DNA of 64,000 nt, from contig NC_052489.1 in NCBI RefSeq assembly GCF_009730915.1, positions 25,661,916 to 25,725,915 of the forward strand, written 5' to 3'. Within the stretch, counting starts at the first letter, position 1. Each line of letters starts with the position of its first letter. The stretch is from Dioscorea cayenensis subsp. rotundata (taxonomy: Eukaryota > Streptophyta > Magnoliopsida > Dioscoreales > Dioscoreaceae). The notes beneath the pieces are model-generated. The model worked only from the letters and a program-made list of their open reading frames with translations. It was not told the origin of the DNA and made no database searches. Below, one piece after another: positions 1-9,552 of this stretch. A program made the position numbers and the translations under genes.

Positions 1-54
1 TGATAATCTCGGTAGGGAAAGAAACATCATCCACCATAACCATCTCAGATCCCA
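1..54 (-). CDS. 5' end of an unidentified gene, cut by the window edge
   Basis: On the minus strand a good splice acceptor (AACAG) ends at 55. The exon then starts at 54 and has its first ATG at 41-43, reading MVMVDDVSFPTEII before the window ends. A matching donor (GTAAGTG, 157-163) makes 56-163 a likely intron in the 5' leader. About 14 residues are too few to identify the protein. The PTEII stretch recalls the start of some F-box domains, but this is only a guess. Confidence 0.35.
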
Positions 55-164
55 CTGTTCACACAAACAATGGCATATTCATGCAAACATAGATTAATAA
101 ATTAAAACCATACATATATAGATTCATGAAAAGAAAGAGAGAATATAGAAGAGAAACACTTACT

Positions 165-688
165 GATGAGCAGAGAATTATAATAGCTAGAGAGCTAGAT
201 TGGAGAACAAATTAAGAGATGAGAAGCAAAAAGGTGATGCCAAGAGAACTTAATAGATTTTTTTTTTGAGTGGAAGGTGGGTGCAGGTTAGTTAATGAAA
301 GGAAGAGAGGTAGTTGAGCACACGGCCTTATGCCAACCTACCTCCCAATTCTACTAGTCTAGTCTTCTGTTTAATTTGGTGGTTGGTAAATATTATGCAC
401 AGAGACTGAGACTTCATACACAGGCTTCATTCAATGCTTGTTTATGCCCAAGACTTTTAGTCAGTCAACTCGGCATTGCATTGGTATCTTTGTAAATAAA
501 TTAGCTAACAAAGCAAAAACATGAAAGACATGCATGTGGGACTAATATAAGGGCAAACATTCTTATTGTTTGTGGGACTTGTAGTGTTGGACATTGAAGG
601 AGATACTTGTGTCGTATGGTTTGTCATTCTTGGTATTTTATCAGTCTTCCTCGGCCCCTTCTCTGCCCATTTGAGCTTGTGTATTTCC
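165..688. other. leader/promoter of the left-edge gene and flank of the Copia insertion
   Basis: The part near 165-240 is probably the untranslated first exon and promoter of the minus-strand gene at the left edge. The stretch 505-688 is open on the minus strand. If the Copia element is removed, that frame runs on from the open frame at 5177-5260, so it may belong to the same relic as the XLG-like exon. No protein family was recognised in this part. Confidence 0.3.
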
Positions 689-984
689 TGTTGGAAATAA
701 AGTGGAGAAGAAGACAAACTTATTATCAAAAAAGGTCAGTGATATAAAGTGGAATTAAAACTGATAAGTTTTTTCATTGCTATCAACCTTGATGGATACA
801 TGCTTATATAAAAAACAACATCTCTGTGTGAAGAGATATGATTAATAACTAATAGACAGTTATAATAACTGACAATATAACTAATGCACCCTTTCATAAC
901 AATGCCACATAATCAATCTTAGATTAAGGTCTTCAACCAATACCCATATGTCATATGGTGTAGTAAATTCATCAATCTTTAACA
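689..984 (-). repeat. Copia 3' LTR
   Basis: This 296-bp LTR is at the downstream end of the minus-strand element, next to the purine tract at 985-993. The TTTCC target duplication ends at 688. Confidence 0.93.
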
Positions 985-2947
985 CACCCCCTTGATGAAT
1001 AATTTATGACACCAATCAAAGAACGAAAGAGAGTGAATTTCTGAACTCCAAGTGCCTTAGTAAACATGTCAGCTTTTTGATCTTCAGTGCTACAGAACTT
1101 CAGAATAACCTTGCCATTAGATATGAGTTCACGAATAAAATGATACCTGATATCTATGTGCTTGGTACGGCCATACAAAGTAGGATTCTTTGCTATTGAA
1201 ATTGTTGATTTGTTATCACAGAATATCTGTATAGCATCTCCAATATCTTGACCCATATCTGATATTAACCTTTGAAGCCAAATAGCTTGACAAGCTGAGG
1301 CAGTAACAGCAATGTATTCTGCCTCAGTTGTGGATAGAGCCATCACATGTTGTTTCTTAGAACTCCAAGTGATCGTTGTTGATCCCAGAATGAAAACACT
1401 GCCTGATGTGCTCTTCCTATCCTCCATTGAACCAGCCCAGTCACTATCAGAGAAACCAATCAAATTGAAAACAGAAACATGCTCATACCAGAGTCCAAAG
1501 TCTAGTGTTCCAGAGATGTATCGAAGTATTCTCTTGGCCACACTGAAATGGAACTTAGTCGGGTTACTCATATATCTGGACACCATGCCCACTGAATAAG
1601 CAAGGTCAGGTCTTGTATTAACCAAATAAATCAATCCTCCTACCAGCCTCCTATAAGTATGCACATCTATTGTACCATTGTCATCCTGCATCTGCATCTT
1701 CTCATTAGTATTCAAAGGAGCTAGTGTGAGTTTTATTGCATTGTGTCATCTGAAATCGTTGAAGCAAGACCTCTGCATACTTCTTCTGATTTATGAAAAT
1801 GCCATCATTACTCTGATTGACCTCCAACCCAAGAAAATAATAGAGAACACCAAGGTCACTCATCTCAAATGTGCTTTTCATACCTGCCTTAAAATCATCA
1901 ATTAAAGATTGTGAAGATCCCATATATATAATATCATCAACATAAAGGCAAATTAATATCACTTCATTGTTCTTCTCCTCTTTTTATAGAGAGTTGGCTC
2001 AATCTCACTGCGATCATAACCATTCTGAATGAAGTAGGTGTCAATCTTGCTATACCAAGCTCTTGGGGCTTGTTTCAATCCATACAAAGCCTTCTTCAAT
2101 CGATATACTTTATTCTCACTACCTTTAACTATGAAACCTTCTGGTTGATCAACAAAAACCTCTTCTTTCAACTCCCCATTCAAAAAGGCTGACTTAACAT
2201 CTAAATGATAGATAATCCATTTATTTTGTGCTGCAATTGAAATGAAAACTCTAACTGTTTCAAACCTGGCTATTGGAGAGTATGAATCATCAAAATCAAT
2301 GCCCTGTATCTGCGAGTAGCCCTTAGCAACCAGTCGTGCTTTGAACCTCTGAATTGTGCCATCTGAATGCAACTTTGTCTTGTACACTCATTTCAAACCA
2401 ATAACTTGTTTTCCTTCTGGTAAATCAACCAAATCCCAAGTTAAATTTTTCTGAATAGCTGCAATTTCATCTTCCATAGCAATCTTCCATTCCTTTTTCA
2501 CTACTGCCTCATGAAATGAAACTGGATCAGTAGTAGTTAGAGCAAAGGAACAAGATTCATAGAAATCCCGCAAGTTTCTGACTTTAAGTGGTGAAGTTTC
2601 ACTCATTGGAGAAGAGCATGTAGAATTTGGTTCAACTTCAGTTGGTGCAAGTTCATATGCATTGGAAGTTGTATTTGCACTAGTAGTTGCACTATGTGTT
2701 TCACTTGGATTTGCACTGTCTTCAGATAAAACATCAAATACAATTTTATTTGTTGTTGTTGTTGTGTCATTGCCCCATGTCCAAGCTGTATCTTCATCAA
2801 AAGAAACATTTCTGACCAAGCTTCAAAGGGTGTCATATTTTGAACTGCCTTGGTGGGTGATATGTTCAGTAAATAAACTGATGTTGCAACTGCTTCTGCC
2901 CGAAAAGAATGTGGTAATCTTTTCTCCTTCAACATGCTTCGGGCCAT
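972..2947 (-). pseudogene. Copia reverse transcriptase-RNase H part of the polyprotein
   Basis: This continues the broken polyprotein in several frames. The integrase C-terminus begins at about 2947 (MARSMLKEKRLPHSF). An in-frame TGA at 2388-2390 lies where a Trp is normally found before VYKTK. The RT core shows RFKARLVAKGYSQ, LDVKSAFLNGEL and LYGLKQAPRAWY, and after a further shift near 1960 the catalytic YVDDII. RNase H is at 972-1715, with WSSKKQHVMALSTTEAEYIA and the conserved CDNKS. At least one stop and two frameshifts make it non-functional. Confidence 0.9.
985..993 (-). other. Copia polypurine tract
   Basis: The minus strand reads AAGGGGGTG immediately before the 3' LTR, the expected place for the plus-strand primer of reverse transcription. 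Confidence 0.75.
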
Positions 2948-4833
2948 CTGAACGATGTCCTATTTCGCCGTTCAACAATGCCATTTTGTTCTGGTGAATA
3001 AGGTGTTGTAAGATGCCTCTTAATTCCTTCTTGTTCACAGAAATGCCTGAATTCTTTTGACGTGAACTCTCCTCCCCGATCTGAACGGAGAACTTTTATT
3101 GATCTCCCACATTGATTTTCCACCTCAGCCTTGAACTTTTGAAAATAGTCAAATGCTTGAGATTTGTTTGTCAAAAAATAGACCCAACACATAAGTGTAA
3201 AATCATAAATTAATAACATGAAATAAAAACTTCCTCCAAGTGACTTTGATTGCATGGGACCACAAATATCTGTGTGCACAAGTTCAAGCTTGCCAGTCGC
3301 TCTCCAAGATGCAGTATTTGGAAAAGATTTTCGTGTCTGTTTGCCAAGCAGACAACTTTCACACACATCCAATTGACTGATTTTTGGAAGACCATACACC
3401 ATGTCCTTCTGTTTCAACACCAACATGCCTTTATTATTCAAATGACCGAACCTTAAATGCCAAAGTGTGGTGTCATCCATCTGTGTTGTAATGAGACTGA
3501 GATTTGCCAAGCTTGAAAAATACAAAGGAAACATCCTATTGGCTGTCATAGAAACCTTTATCACATGTTGACCAGTTTTGACTTTAACTATATGACATTC
3601 ATCATTTGTAAAGGTGACAGAATACCCTTTACTAAGTAGCTGACCCACACTTAGTAAATTGTGTGCAAGTGTGGGTGCATATTGAACATTATGAATCAAC
3701 ATAATATTATGTGGTGAAGTAGAAATGCCCACTGTAACTTCACCTTCAACTTGAATAGATTTATCATCTCCAAGTCTCACCTGTAGCTTTTTGGAATCAT
3801 CAATCATTTTGAAAAGATCTTTTCTTCCCGTCATGTGGTTAGAACAACCACTATCTATCAACCAAATAGAATCAGAGAGAATTTGAGAGTTAGAATGAAC
3901 CATAAAAAGATTAATTTCCTTGCTTCCTTCTGTTGTAGCTTTATTGCCTTCTGCAACATGAATTGCCTTATCATTATACCAGCAATCAGATTCAAGATGC
4001 CCGAATTTCTTGCAGTTATAACACTGCACATTGCTCTTCAAATTATGTTGATCATATTGTCTTCCTTGACTTGAGTTTCTGCCTCTGCGTCTGCCTCTGC
4101 CTCTGCCTCGACTTCTGAAATTAGTGAATCCTCTGCCTCTGCCTCTGCCTCTTCCAAGCATCCTTTCACCTTCTTTAACATTAGACATCTCCATCTTTAC
4201 TTGAAATGCTTTGCTATCCATCTTTTCAACAGATCTGTTCATTCTTGATTCATGAGCTTGGAGATATCCACTAAGTTCATCAATGGTCAATAGAGTTAAA
4301 TCCTTGGATTCCTCTATAGCAGCAACAACATAATCAAACTTGGTTGATAAACTCCTTAGAATTTTTGCAACTACTGTCGAATCGGTGATGGTATCACCGA
4401 AAACTCTCATTTGATTTATCACCATCATCATGCGAGTGATATACTCTTGCACATTTTCTGAATTTTTCATCTGCATTGTTTCAAAATCTTGCCGTAGAGA
4501 TTGAAGTTTAACTGTGATTACCTTTGAAGTTCCTTGAAATTCTTTCTGTAGAATGACCCATGCTTGATGTGAAGTTTTTGCAGCAACAATCCTTGAGAAA
4601 ACTGCTTCACTCACAGCCTGCTGAAGTGAAAATAGAGCTTTTGAATCTCTTTTTCTATTTTTCTTCAACTTCACTTCTTCATCCTCCTCTTTATAGCCTT
4701 TGTCTACCAACTCCTAGAGATCTTGAGAAAGAAATAAAGTCTTCATCTTGATACTCCAAAAGTCATAATTTTCTCCCTTGAATATTGGAAGAGTAGGTTG
4801 AGCAACAGTCATAGAAACACCATTGGAAGCCAT
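2929..4833 (-). pseudogene. Copia GAG-protease-integrase part of the polyprotein
   Basis: The GAG start is the ATG at 4831-4833 (MASNGVSM). An in-frame TAG at 4714-4716 breaks it after about 39 codons, and the frame is then open to about 2930. Visible parts in order are: a UBN2-type GAG; an Arg/Gly-rich tract encoded by a CTCTGC repeat (about 4080-4155); a CCHC knuckle (CYNCKKFGHLESDC); the protease motif WLIDSGCSNHMTG; a GAG-pre-integrase HHCC region; and an integrase core with HTDICGP and SPEQNGIVERRNR. A frameshift near 2940 moves the rest into another frame. Its role was copying and inserting the element; as it stands it cannot make a complete polyprotein. Confidence 0.9.
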
Positions 4834-4856
4834 AGAGTTTCTTCAAACAACCTGTC

Positions 4857-4868
4857 GCTTTGATACCA
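4857..4868 (-). other. Copia primer-binding site (initiator tRNA-Met type)
   Basis: On the minus strand, just inside the 5' LTR, the sequence reads TGGTATCAAAGC. It differs by one base from the usual plant iMet primer site TGGTATCAGAGC. Confidence 0.85.
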
Positions 4869-4871
4869 CAA

Positions 4872-5171
4872 TGTTGGAAATAAAGTGGAGATAGAAAAAG
4901 ACAAACTTATTATCAAAAAAGGTCATTGATATAAAGTGGAATTAAAACTGATAAGTTTTTTCATTGCTATCAACCTTGATGGATACATGCTTATATAGAA
5001 AACAACATCTCTGTGTGAAGAGACATGATTAATAACTAATAGACAGTTATAATAACTGACAATATAACTAATACACCCTTTCATAACAATGCCACATAAT
5101 CAATTTTAGATTAAGGTCTTCAACCAATACCCATTTGCCATATGGTGTAGTAAATTCATCAATCTTTAACA
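4872..5171 (-). repeat. Copia 5' LTR
   Basis: This 300-bp LTR is upstream in the sense of the minus-strand element. It starts with TG and ends with CA on the plus strand. It matches 689-984 almost throughout, apart from a few substitutions and a 4-nt indel near its start. The U3/R part contains a TATA-like GCTTATATA. Confidence 0.93.
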
Positions 5172-5176
5172 TTTCC

Positions 5177-5262
5177 AAGCTCCTCACTTTACTTGGTATT
5201 TCCAGCAACAACATCCTCCGCTTCTCCAGCCTTATGCATGTAACTTTAAACAAGCACATTAA
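5177..5262 (-). pseudogene. open relic next to the Copia site, possibly the XLG exon that follows the Cys-rich exon
   Basis: On the minus strand this reads LEKRRMLLLEIPSKVRSLE and, with the Copia element removed, continues in frame as IHKLKWAEKG on the far side (below 688). The pattern vaguely resembles the XLG stretch after the Cys-rich motif (LGK-SRML-RLL, then LEV-QIMKAEK), and its position downstream of that exon fits. The match is weak, so the assignment rests mainly on context. Confidence 0.35.
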
Positions 5263-5276
5263 TTAGAAAAACAATC

Positions 5277-5335
<59 letters not shown>
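5277..5335. repeat. (TTA)n microsatellite
   Basis: About 19 uninterrupted copies of ATT/TTA lie between the two relic exons of the XLG-like pseudogene. Confidence 0.95.
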
Positions 5336-5336
<1 letters not shown>

Positions 5337-5389
5337 GTTATTATATTAAACTGCAGAGATTTAATTATATTGGTGTTGTGTTACCACTC

Positions 5390-5490
5390 ACTAGAATCTT
5401 CTTCCTAAACACTCTACACTTCCTCCCTTCAGGCATGTTTCACATGGCTTTTAACACACATTCTCTGCAGTAAACTTTTCCACAAACCTG
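5390..5490 (-). pseudogene. Cys-rich exon of an extra-large G protein (XLG), with a stop codon
   Basis: After a splice acceptor (CAG) the minus strand reads VCGKVYCRECVLKAM, a TGA stop, then NMPEGRKC. This is the plant-specific Cys-rich signature of XLG proteins, where the family has C-V-L-R-A-M-G-S-M-P-E-G-R-K-C. The TGA stands where a Gly codon (GGA) is expected, and the sequence diverges right after the last Cys (RVFRKK). Functional XLGs are nuclear and plasma-membrane Galpha-like signalling proteins. Neither the Galpha domain nor the full N-terminus is here, so this is a fragment. The match to the motif is strong; the extent of the relic is uncertain. Confidence 0.7.
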
Positions 5491-5703
5491 CCATAGATAT
5501 AATTCTCTTGAAAAATTAGAAAGATGATTGTGAATTATGATGATATGCAAGAATCAAATATATATATCCTTTTCTATTACCAAGCATCTATGCCGAAAAA
5601 AATATATGTAAGTGTTGCACAGCTGAGCATATATATATTGGAATGAGGAATCCCTGGCCTTGTTCTCCCTCCTTGTTGTGCATATGGACTCACAATTGCA
5701 TCT

Positions 5704-6028
5704 TCAAACATTCCGGCCACTACTCTCCACCACTATCATCAATGGCTTATTCTTATTCATTTTCATTCTATTAATTCTGACTGAAACTCTATAGTTCATC
5801 TCATCTTGATCAATATGCTGAAAGCTCTCTCTAGTTCCTTGAAACCCTTTGGAGAAATCAAGGCTAGGTGAATTCCTTAAATTCTCTCTTATTGCATCAT
5901 GCTTAATTGGTTTTCCTCCACATCATAGACACATGATCATTCTGAAAGCTTGCTAGATCCTTAAAAGAAAGAATGACGGAGTCGTCGGGAATGCCATAGT
6001 AGATGTCTTCAAGCTCTTGTCTTGCCAT
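5704..6028 (-). pseudogene. unidentified short coding relic with a frameshift
   Basis: An ATG at 6026-6028, directly after a GCTAGC-rich leader, opens a frame starting MARQELEDIYYGIPDDSVIL. It stops after 45 codons. Shifting frame near 5917 recovers a further protein-like run (KHDAIRENLRNSPSLDF, then GFQGTRESFQHIDQDEM) that stops at 5704. Sensible composition on both sides of the shift suggests a once-coding exon. I do not recognise the family. Its place upstream of the XLG-like exon on the same strand suggests, but does not prove, that it belonged to the same gene. Confidence 0.45.
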
Positions 6029-6090
6029 TGCTAGCTAGGGTTTCTCTATCTCCCATATAAAGAATGAAAGAGAAGAGAACAAGAGAAGTG

Positions 6091-6128
<38 letters not shown>
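6091..6128. repeat. (TA)n microsatellite
   Basis: About 18 TA units immediately precede the small MITE. Confidence 0.9.
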
Positions 6129-6129
<1 letters not shown>

Positions 6130-6130
<1 letters not shown>

Positions 6131-6378
6131 AAAAAGATCATCTAGATAAGTCCCTAGATTTCAAATCTAAATATGTTTTAAATCTAAGCCGTTGGATCAT
6201 CATCCGATGGTTGATTGTTTATATAAACATTGTACATTTTTTTTTACTGATTATGATCACTGTAGAATACTGTAGAACACGGTTTTTACTGTTCATAAGA
6301 GCCTTTAGATTACCATCCGAAGACTACTATGGATATCTCTAGATTTAAAATCTAAGGACACCCCTAGATGATGGGTCC
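6130..6378. mobile_element. small TIR element (MITE), about 250 bp
   Basis: The ends are inverted copies of each other. The left end has ATCATCTAG then AAGTCCCTAGATTTCAAATC from 6137. The right end, read in reverse from 6372, has ATCATCTAG then GTGTCCTTAGATTTTAAATC. The element has no coding capacity. TA-rich flanks make the target duplication impossible to define, so the superfamily is left open. Confidence 0.7.
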
Positions 6379-6459
6379 TCTGTATATATATAGGGTTTTG
6401 CTTGCTAACGCCTCACTTATAGTTATATATATATATTTATATACATGCATGCATGCACC

Positions 6460-7247
6460 CAGGGGCGGAACCAAGGGGGGGCTAGCAGGGGCTGAAGCCC
6501 CCCCTCGGCGCTGGACAAAATACTTTTTAAACAATATAAGATTTTGTGGTTTTCGATTTTTCTATACTTAATTTCATGTAAAATACAATATTTGGACATA
6601 TGTAAGTATGGAGTGTGGGTGTGCTTGAGTGGTTAGTGGGTTTACCCATAAGGTTTGGGATCTTTTGATCCACCCAAGTTCAAATCCCACTTGGTGCATT
6701 TTTTTCACATTTTATTTTTTAATTTAAAAATTACTATTATTTCAAAATTTTAATAAAATAAATCTTATATACAAATTTTGCATTTTTTCCATATTTTATT
6801 TTTAAATTTAAAAATTACTATTATTTCAAAATTTTAATAAAATAAATCTTATATACAAATTTTTAGTAATTTAAAAAAAGTTTGAATTGATCATGAGCCA
6901 TATATATATGTTAGAGTGAAACAACAAAAGTTTTTTTTATAAACAATAGTTTGGTTGTTTGTAGTGAGGAGGGATCAATTTTACCATATTTTTAAAAAAA
7001 TATATATAAACTTGAGATGTATTTTTTTATTAGTTGAATTATTGAAAAATCTCATATATTTTTCTATCGGTAATAACAAAAATTTTTAAATTATACTTTT
7101 ATATTTTTTTAATATGTATATTCAAATTTTTGGTTATATTAAGACATTATTCTTCATTTAAAAATAATTATTTTTGTTTTAGAATATTTTTTTTACTTTT
7201 TGCTTTTGAGCTCAGACCTCTACCATCAAGTCCTGGTTCCGTCCCTG
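6460..7247. mobile_element. non-autonomous hAT-type element, 788 bp
   Basis: The terminal inverted repeats are CAGGGGCGGAACC at the left and GGTTCCGTCCCTG at the right (one mismatch). They are flanked by a perfect 8-bp duplication CATGCACC (6452-6459 and 7248-7255). An 8-bp TSD with CAGGG ends is the hAT signature. There is no transposase. Inside are a tRNA-like block (about 6607-6700) and a tandem duplication of roughly 70 bp (units near 6715-6780 and 6795-6862). Confidence 0.88.
6607..6700 (+). other. tRNA-like segment inside the hAT element
   Basis: The stretch has an A-box-like part (GCTTGAGTGGTTAGTGG) and, about 50 bp later, a B-box-like AGTTCAAATCC near 6680. The layout is that of a tRNA gene or tRNA-derived SINE head. 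A full cloverleaf could not be closed, so it is not called as a tRNA gene. Confidence 0.4.
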
Positions 7248-7255
7248 CATGCACC

Positions 7256-8300
7256 TTAATTAATTAGCTAGCTATAGCTATGATCATGAAGTCAATATAA
7301 TTAATTAAACATTTAAACTTCAATGACATGTTCCGGAGCTCCCAAGGAGAAGATTAATGAGACCGGGCTGAGATGAGGACAAGGACTTGGCCGGTCACAA
7401 GAGCTAGCATTTGCCATTTGATATTTTCTTGGCACTTGTCATGCATTTGCTAGATTGTGACAAATGTTTGAATTGTATAAATGGTCGAAGTTGCTCCCAA
7501 GCTTGTGCTTGATGTGATGTCTGAATTAATGAAGATGACCACTTTTGAGTTCCATTTTTTTTTCCTATCATTTTTAAAAATTTAATAGGTGATATATATT
7601 TTTTGATTTATGTGGACAAACTATATATGTTTCAGTACAAGTGATTTATTATTATTTTTAAATAAATCATATATTAAGGATGTGTATACATGCAAAATGC
7701 AAATGTAAATTTAATGACATTTTTATCTTTATTTTACTCAAATTGAGATTTATATCCATCTCCTCAAAGAAACGTGAATAATTTAAAAAAAAATGTTGAT
7801 CGATCAAATGGTGATTGGAATGGATAAATTATAAATTAATTAAATAAAAAATTAAGTGGTTCCTGGAGTAATCCACAAAGTACATAAAAGAAAAAAAAAG
7901 GATGGAAATGAATATATATAAATGAAAGAAATAGTAGGATCATGTTGGGTTAAAGGAGATCAAGCTAGTTTCTTAAAATTTTTTATATAGTATTATGATT
8001 TTTTTTGCATTATCTACTAATAAAAATGATAATTTAAATTTATTTATTTTATAGCTGTGTTGATAAGTGTTAAATTAGTTTTTGTTAAGATTTGAACAAA
8101 CCGAATAAAGCCTTTGATTTTTGTTTTACAGAAAGAAAAAAAAACTTGAAATGTGTTTTATTAGAGAAATACAAAAGTTAATAAAATAAATCACAAATTT
8201 TTAAGGAACCATAAAATCTAATTAAAAGTTTAAGTTGATTAAAGAAAAGTATTATACTATTATTAAATTGAACTAGGTAGGGCTGATAAAGATTATTATA
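7256..8300. other. AT-rich intergenic sequence
   Basis: No reading frame of note and no recognised repeat was seen. The stretch is very AT-rich with many short homopolymers. Confidence 0.6.
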
Positions 8301-8627
8301 GGTATAATCACCAAAATAATCCCTGTACTTTTCTCTCTCTTCTTTTTTGGTCCTTCTACTCAGAAATGCTCCCGACTAGTCCCTCTACTTTTGAAAATGT
8401 GCCCACTTAGTTAAAAATGCTCCCAATCAATCCCTCTACTTTTAAAAATGTGCCCACTTAGAGGGACTAAGTGGGCACATTTCTAAAATTAGAGGGACTG
8501 GTTAGGAGCATTTTTAACTAAGTGGGCACATTTTCAAAAGTAGAGGGACTAGTCGGGAGCATTTCTGAGTAGAGGGATCAAAAAGGAAGAGAGAGAAAAG
8601 TAGAGGGACCAACTAGGGTATTATACC
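8301..8627. mobile_element. fold-back Mutator-type MITE, 327 bp
   Basis: Nearly the whole element is one inverted repeat. The left arm (8301 to about 8460) is mirrored by the right arm (about 8461-8627), with shared blocks such as AGTCCCTCTACTTTTGAAAA and AAATGTGCCCACTTAG. The ends read GGTATAAT and ATTATACC. A 9-bp direct repeat ATTATTATA (8292-8300 and 8628-8636) flanks it, as expected for Mutator-like transposition. A transcript would form a hairpin of about 150 bp. Confidence 0.85.
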
Positions 8628-8803
8628 ATTATTATACATCCACATTTCAATAACAATGATAAATTACATACCTAACATAATTAAATTGCATGAGCCAAAA
8701 TCACTTAGTTCGAATGGTTAGCGATACTTAACTAACAGATGATGTATAACCCACACTCATGTGCCATTGATATAGGCGCTTTTCACTTTTTTTTTTCAAC
8801 CAA

Positions 8804-8848
<45 letters not shown>

Positions 8849-9491
8849 AATTGCATGAATAACATACTAATAAAGAACATAATAATGTCACCCCACGAAT
8901 TATGTGCCTGTCTAGATTGAAAAGGACCCATCCAACATGCAGCTGACTATGTCTTTTGAAGACAAACGTTTTGGTTGGTCTCAGTAAACAAATAATTAAA
9001 TAAATTTCAATAACTAATGAACAACGCCTACATGAGATGGATTTATTTCTTATTCATTATTTTAAAATATTATTATAATTATTATTGTTATTATTATATT
9101 AAATCAATTTTATTTGCCATGGTGTGTATATATACATATATAAATATATATCACGTGTATAGTAAAATAATACAATGAAAATTCTAGTTTATGCTAATTT
9201 TACCATAAAAAACCAGAGTAATATGAAAATTGTATACTTTTCAGGCCGTTGAATAATCTAAAGAGTCCAAGATTGAAGAACCCGAGCTTAGTTTGATTAT
9301 TTTATAAATAAATAAAGCTTTATATTTCTAATTGTTATATATATATATATATCAGCTCTAAAATAAAATGTGGGTTTTATTATTAAGATAAATAAATCAT
9401 ATTAATTAATTAATACAAAAGTGACAGCTTTCATCATTAAAGAAAATTCTTGGGTAGAATCGGTCCACAATCGAGTCAGTCTATTTTGTTG

Positions 9492-9522
<31 letters not shown>

Positions 9523-9539
9523 AGAGATAACATAAGAAG
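8628..9539. other. AT-rich intergenic sequence with microsatellites
   Basis: No gene was seen. There is an (ATA)n run at about 8803-8850 and (TA)n at about 9494-9519. A short block at 8695-8765 resembles a block at 36955-37030 and may be an old SINE-like copy. Confidence 0.6.
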
Positions 9540-9552
9540 AAAAGTCACAATA

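Larger units (their letters stand above)
689..5171 (-). mobile_element. Ty1/Copia LTR retrotransposon, full length but defective
   Basis: Two direct LTRs (689-984 and 4872-5171) both read TG...CA and are flanked by a 5-bp target duplication TTTCC (684-688 and 5172-5176). The coding strand is minus. The domain order is GAG, zinc knuckle, protease, integrase, reverse transcriptase, RNase H. Integrase before RT is diagnostic of Copia. The LTRs differ by roughly eight substitutions and one 4-nt indel by eye, so the insertion is moderately young. Several stops and frameshifts interrupt the polyprotein, so the copy is not autonomous. Confidence 0.95.

Noticed and set aside
6607-6700. Functional tRNA gene
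   Set aside because: The A- and B-box-like parts are suggestive, but no acceptor stem or full cloverleaf could be paired by hand and it lies inside a transposon.
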